A DNA stretch of 64,000 nt. Source: Aphrophora alni. Its lineage: Eukaryota > Arthropoda > Insecta > Hemiptera > Aphrophoridae. Positions within the stretch are counted from its first letter, which is position 1, and every line of letters starts with the position of its first letter. Positions 62,960 to 64,000 of the stretch are shown here, piece after piece. Position numbers and translations under genes: made by a program. Where the stretch lies: NCBI GenBank assembly GCA_963513935.1, contig OY740774.1, positions 98,587,668-98,651,667 of the forward strand. The letters run 5' to 3'. A model generated the notes under the pieces. The model saw only the letters and a program-made list of their open reading frames with translations, was not told where the DNA came from and did not search any database.

Positions 62960-63627
62960 AAAAGAAATATAAATAATAAGGTAATGCTACAATTGGTAGG
63001 AAGTTTGTACTCAAACTAATTGTGTAGATCCTAGCAGATATAATAATTACACACATCATCATTTATACACATAACTGTTGCAGAATGTTTAATATTTTAG
63101 TTTAACGTAAAGTTAGGAAGAAATGTGAGAGATTTGTCCTTAAATTTTGGAGGACACATATGTAGTAAAATTAGTGCTTGGCATACATAGATCTTAGTAC
63201 TATGAGCAAGAACAGAGAAAACGTTGACTGAATTAGAATTGAAGCTACAAGAATGGGTTAATGAAGAACAGAACATGTTTATGGTGACGAAAAAGAATGG
63301 TGTAAGAGTAAATTGGTTATATTTGTAAGTGGACTAATAGGCCTATATTGTTGAGGAATTTGAAAAAATCCAATACCTGGTGGGGGTAGGATAATAATAA
63401 TAATAACTAAGATTGAGCTTGGTTTTGAAATAAATGTAAGACTTAGAGCAACAGTTACGAGCTACAAGCAACAATATGGAAAAAGAAAACCATAGACAAC
63501 ATAAAGTTAACTGCTTATAAAGTAATTTTAAATCCATTAGTGATGTATGAAAATGAGAGATGTGTATAAACAAAGAGAAATAAGAAAAGACTGAGCATAT
63601 GGGAGAAGAAATTATTAAAAGGTTTTT
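62960..63627. other. No gene seen
   Basis: 63220-63310 has a short coding-like run (KLQEWVNEEQNMFMVTKKNG) in one frame; not recognised, not called. Confidence 0.35.
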
Positions 63628-63880
63628 CCTTGTTTAACGGCTAATAACATTCCAGTCTTCACTGCCTTGTTAAAAAGGGAAGAAAGGAACATTAAAAAAC
63701 CCTAGAGTTAGAGTTGGAAAAGATCAAGAGTTTATGAAGAGAAGAGAGGATAGGAAAGATGAAAGATAAGGAATTAATAAACGACTATTAGAAAAAAAGA
63801 TGTAAATACAGCTATAGACCTTCGGGATTGTAATGCCTGTACGCATTAAAAATAAGGCTCTGAGGGCAGTTATTAAGAAG
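63628..63880 (+). repeat. Exon-like module (family C), copy 9
   Basis: gtttaacggctaataacatt, ttcactgccttgttaaaaag, gttagagttggaaaagatca, agagtttatgaagagaagag, ggataggaaagatgaaagat, acagctatagaccttcggga, tgcctgtacgcatta and ggctctgagggca. Confidence 0.75.
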
Positions 63881-64000
63881 AATATTGGGAAAGAAAGGGG
63901 AGGTCATCGAAATGCACAGAGAATTTTCAGGTTTTAAAGTTACGGATTTAGTAACAAGAAGAAAAATGGGAATTTCGACATCGGTTGAGCATGTATGGAA
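63881..64000. other. Window end, nothing called
   Basis: No feature seen in the last 120 bases. Confidence 0.5.

Overview
This is a very AT-rich animal window dominated by mobile-element debris, diverged repeats and simple-sequence tracts. I see no intact protein-coding gene. A panarthropod, most likely insect, source fits best. Two interstitial (TTAGG)n tracts (45191-45215 and 51288-51325) match the insect-type telomere repeat. The decayed LINE and Penelope-like (PLE) retroelements, the short gt...ag intron at 3835-3895 and the long GA/CT, CA and TA microsatellites also fit. I cannot name the order or species from sequence alone.

Layout. 1-8 kb: a PLE-like tail copy ending in a (TA)n tract, a broken unrecognised gene with a canonical 61-nt intron (3528-4500) whose second exon is interrupted by a 0.4-kb (GA)n tract, a CA/TA microsatellite and hairpins. 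8-21 kb: a LINE reverse transcriptase relic (YADD box), copies of two diverged repeat families, a 458-bp terminal-inverted-repeat element (14.0-14.5 kb) and two clean hairpin/MITE-like elements (16591-16739 and 16909-17085). 19.6-24.7 kb: three direct copies of a ~0.5-kb repeat spaced ~2.3 kb apart, a TATTG pentamer array and a ~0.9-kb foldback palindrome (23087-24000). 31-36 kb: a 475-bp PLE remnant with perfect 31-bp inverted ends carrying the end of a GIY-YIG endonuclease, and a LINE RT remnant. 38-46 kb: a local duplication, an inverted PLE-tail pair, a possible fibronectin-III exon or pseudoexon (43581-44076) and a degenerate tandem repeat. 46-64 kb: many copies of the exon-like module first seen at 3.9 kb, a second PLE remnant whose endonuclease relic is split by a TTAGG tract, a ~161-bp satellite beside it, a ~110-bp minisatellite, and a LINE RNase H/zinc-knuckle relic.

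Two things stand out. (1) About fifteen copies of a small hairpin motif, CTGANGA-N-stem-loop-stem-GAAAC, lie on both strands. Two sit just downstream of PLE endonuclease remnants, and several are in inverted pairs. The motif resembles the hammerhead ribozyme core reported from PLE terminal repeats, but has one extra base before the stem, so catalysis is not established. (2) An exon-like module with an upstream pyrimidine-rich intron end and a recognisable reading frame occurs nine times, mostly decayed. It has been dispersed at the DNA level with its intron border, and I do not recognise the protein.

No genes here appear to work together. The window reads as an intergenic or deep-intronic region built by repeated insertion of PLEs, LINEs and non-autonomous elements. 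Most short open frames are chance or lie inside microsatellites.
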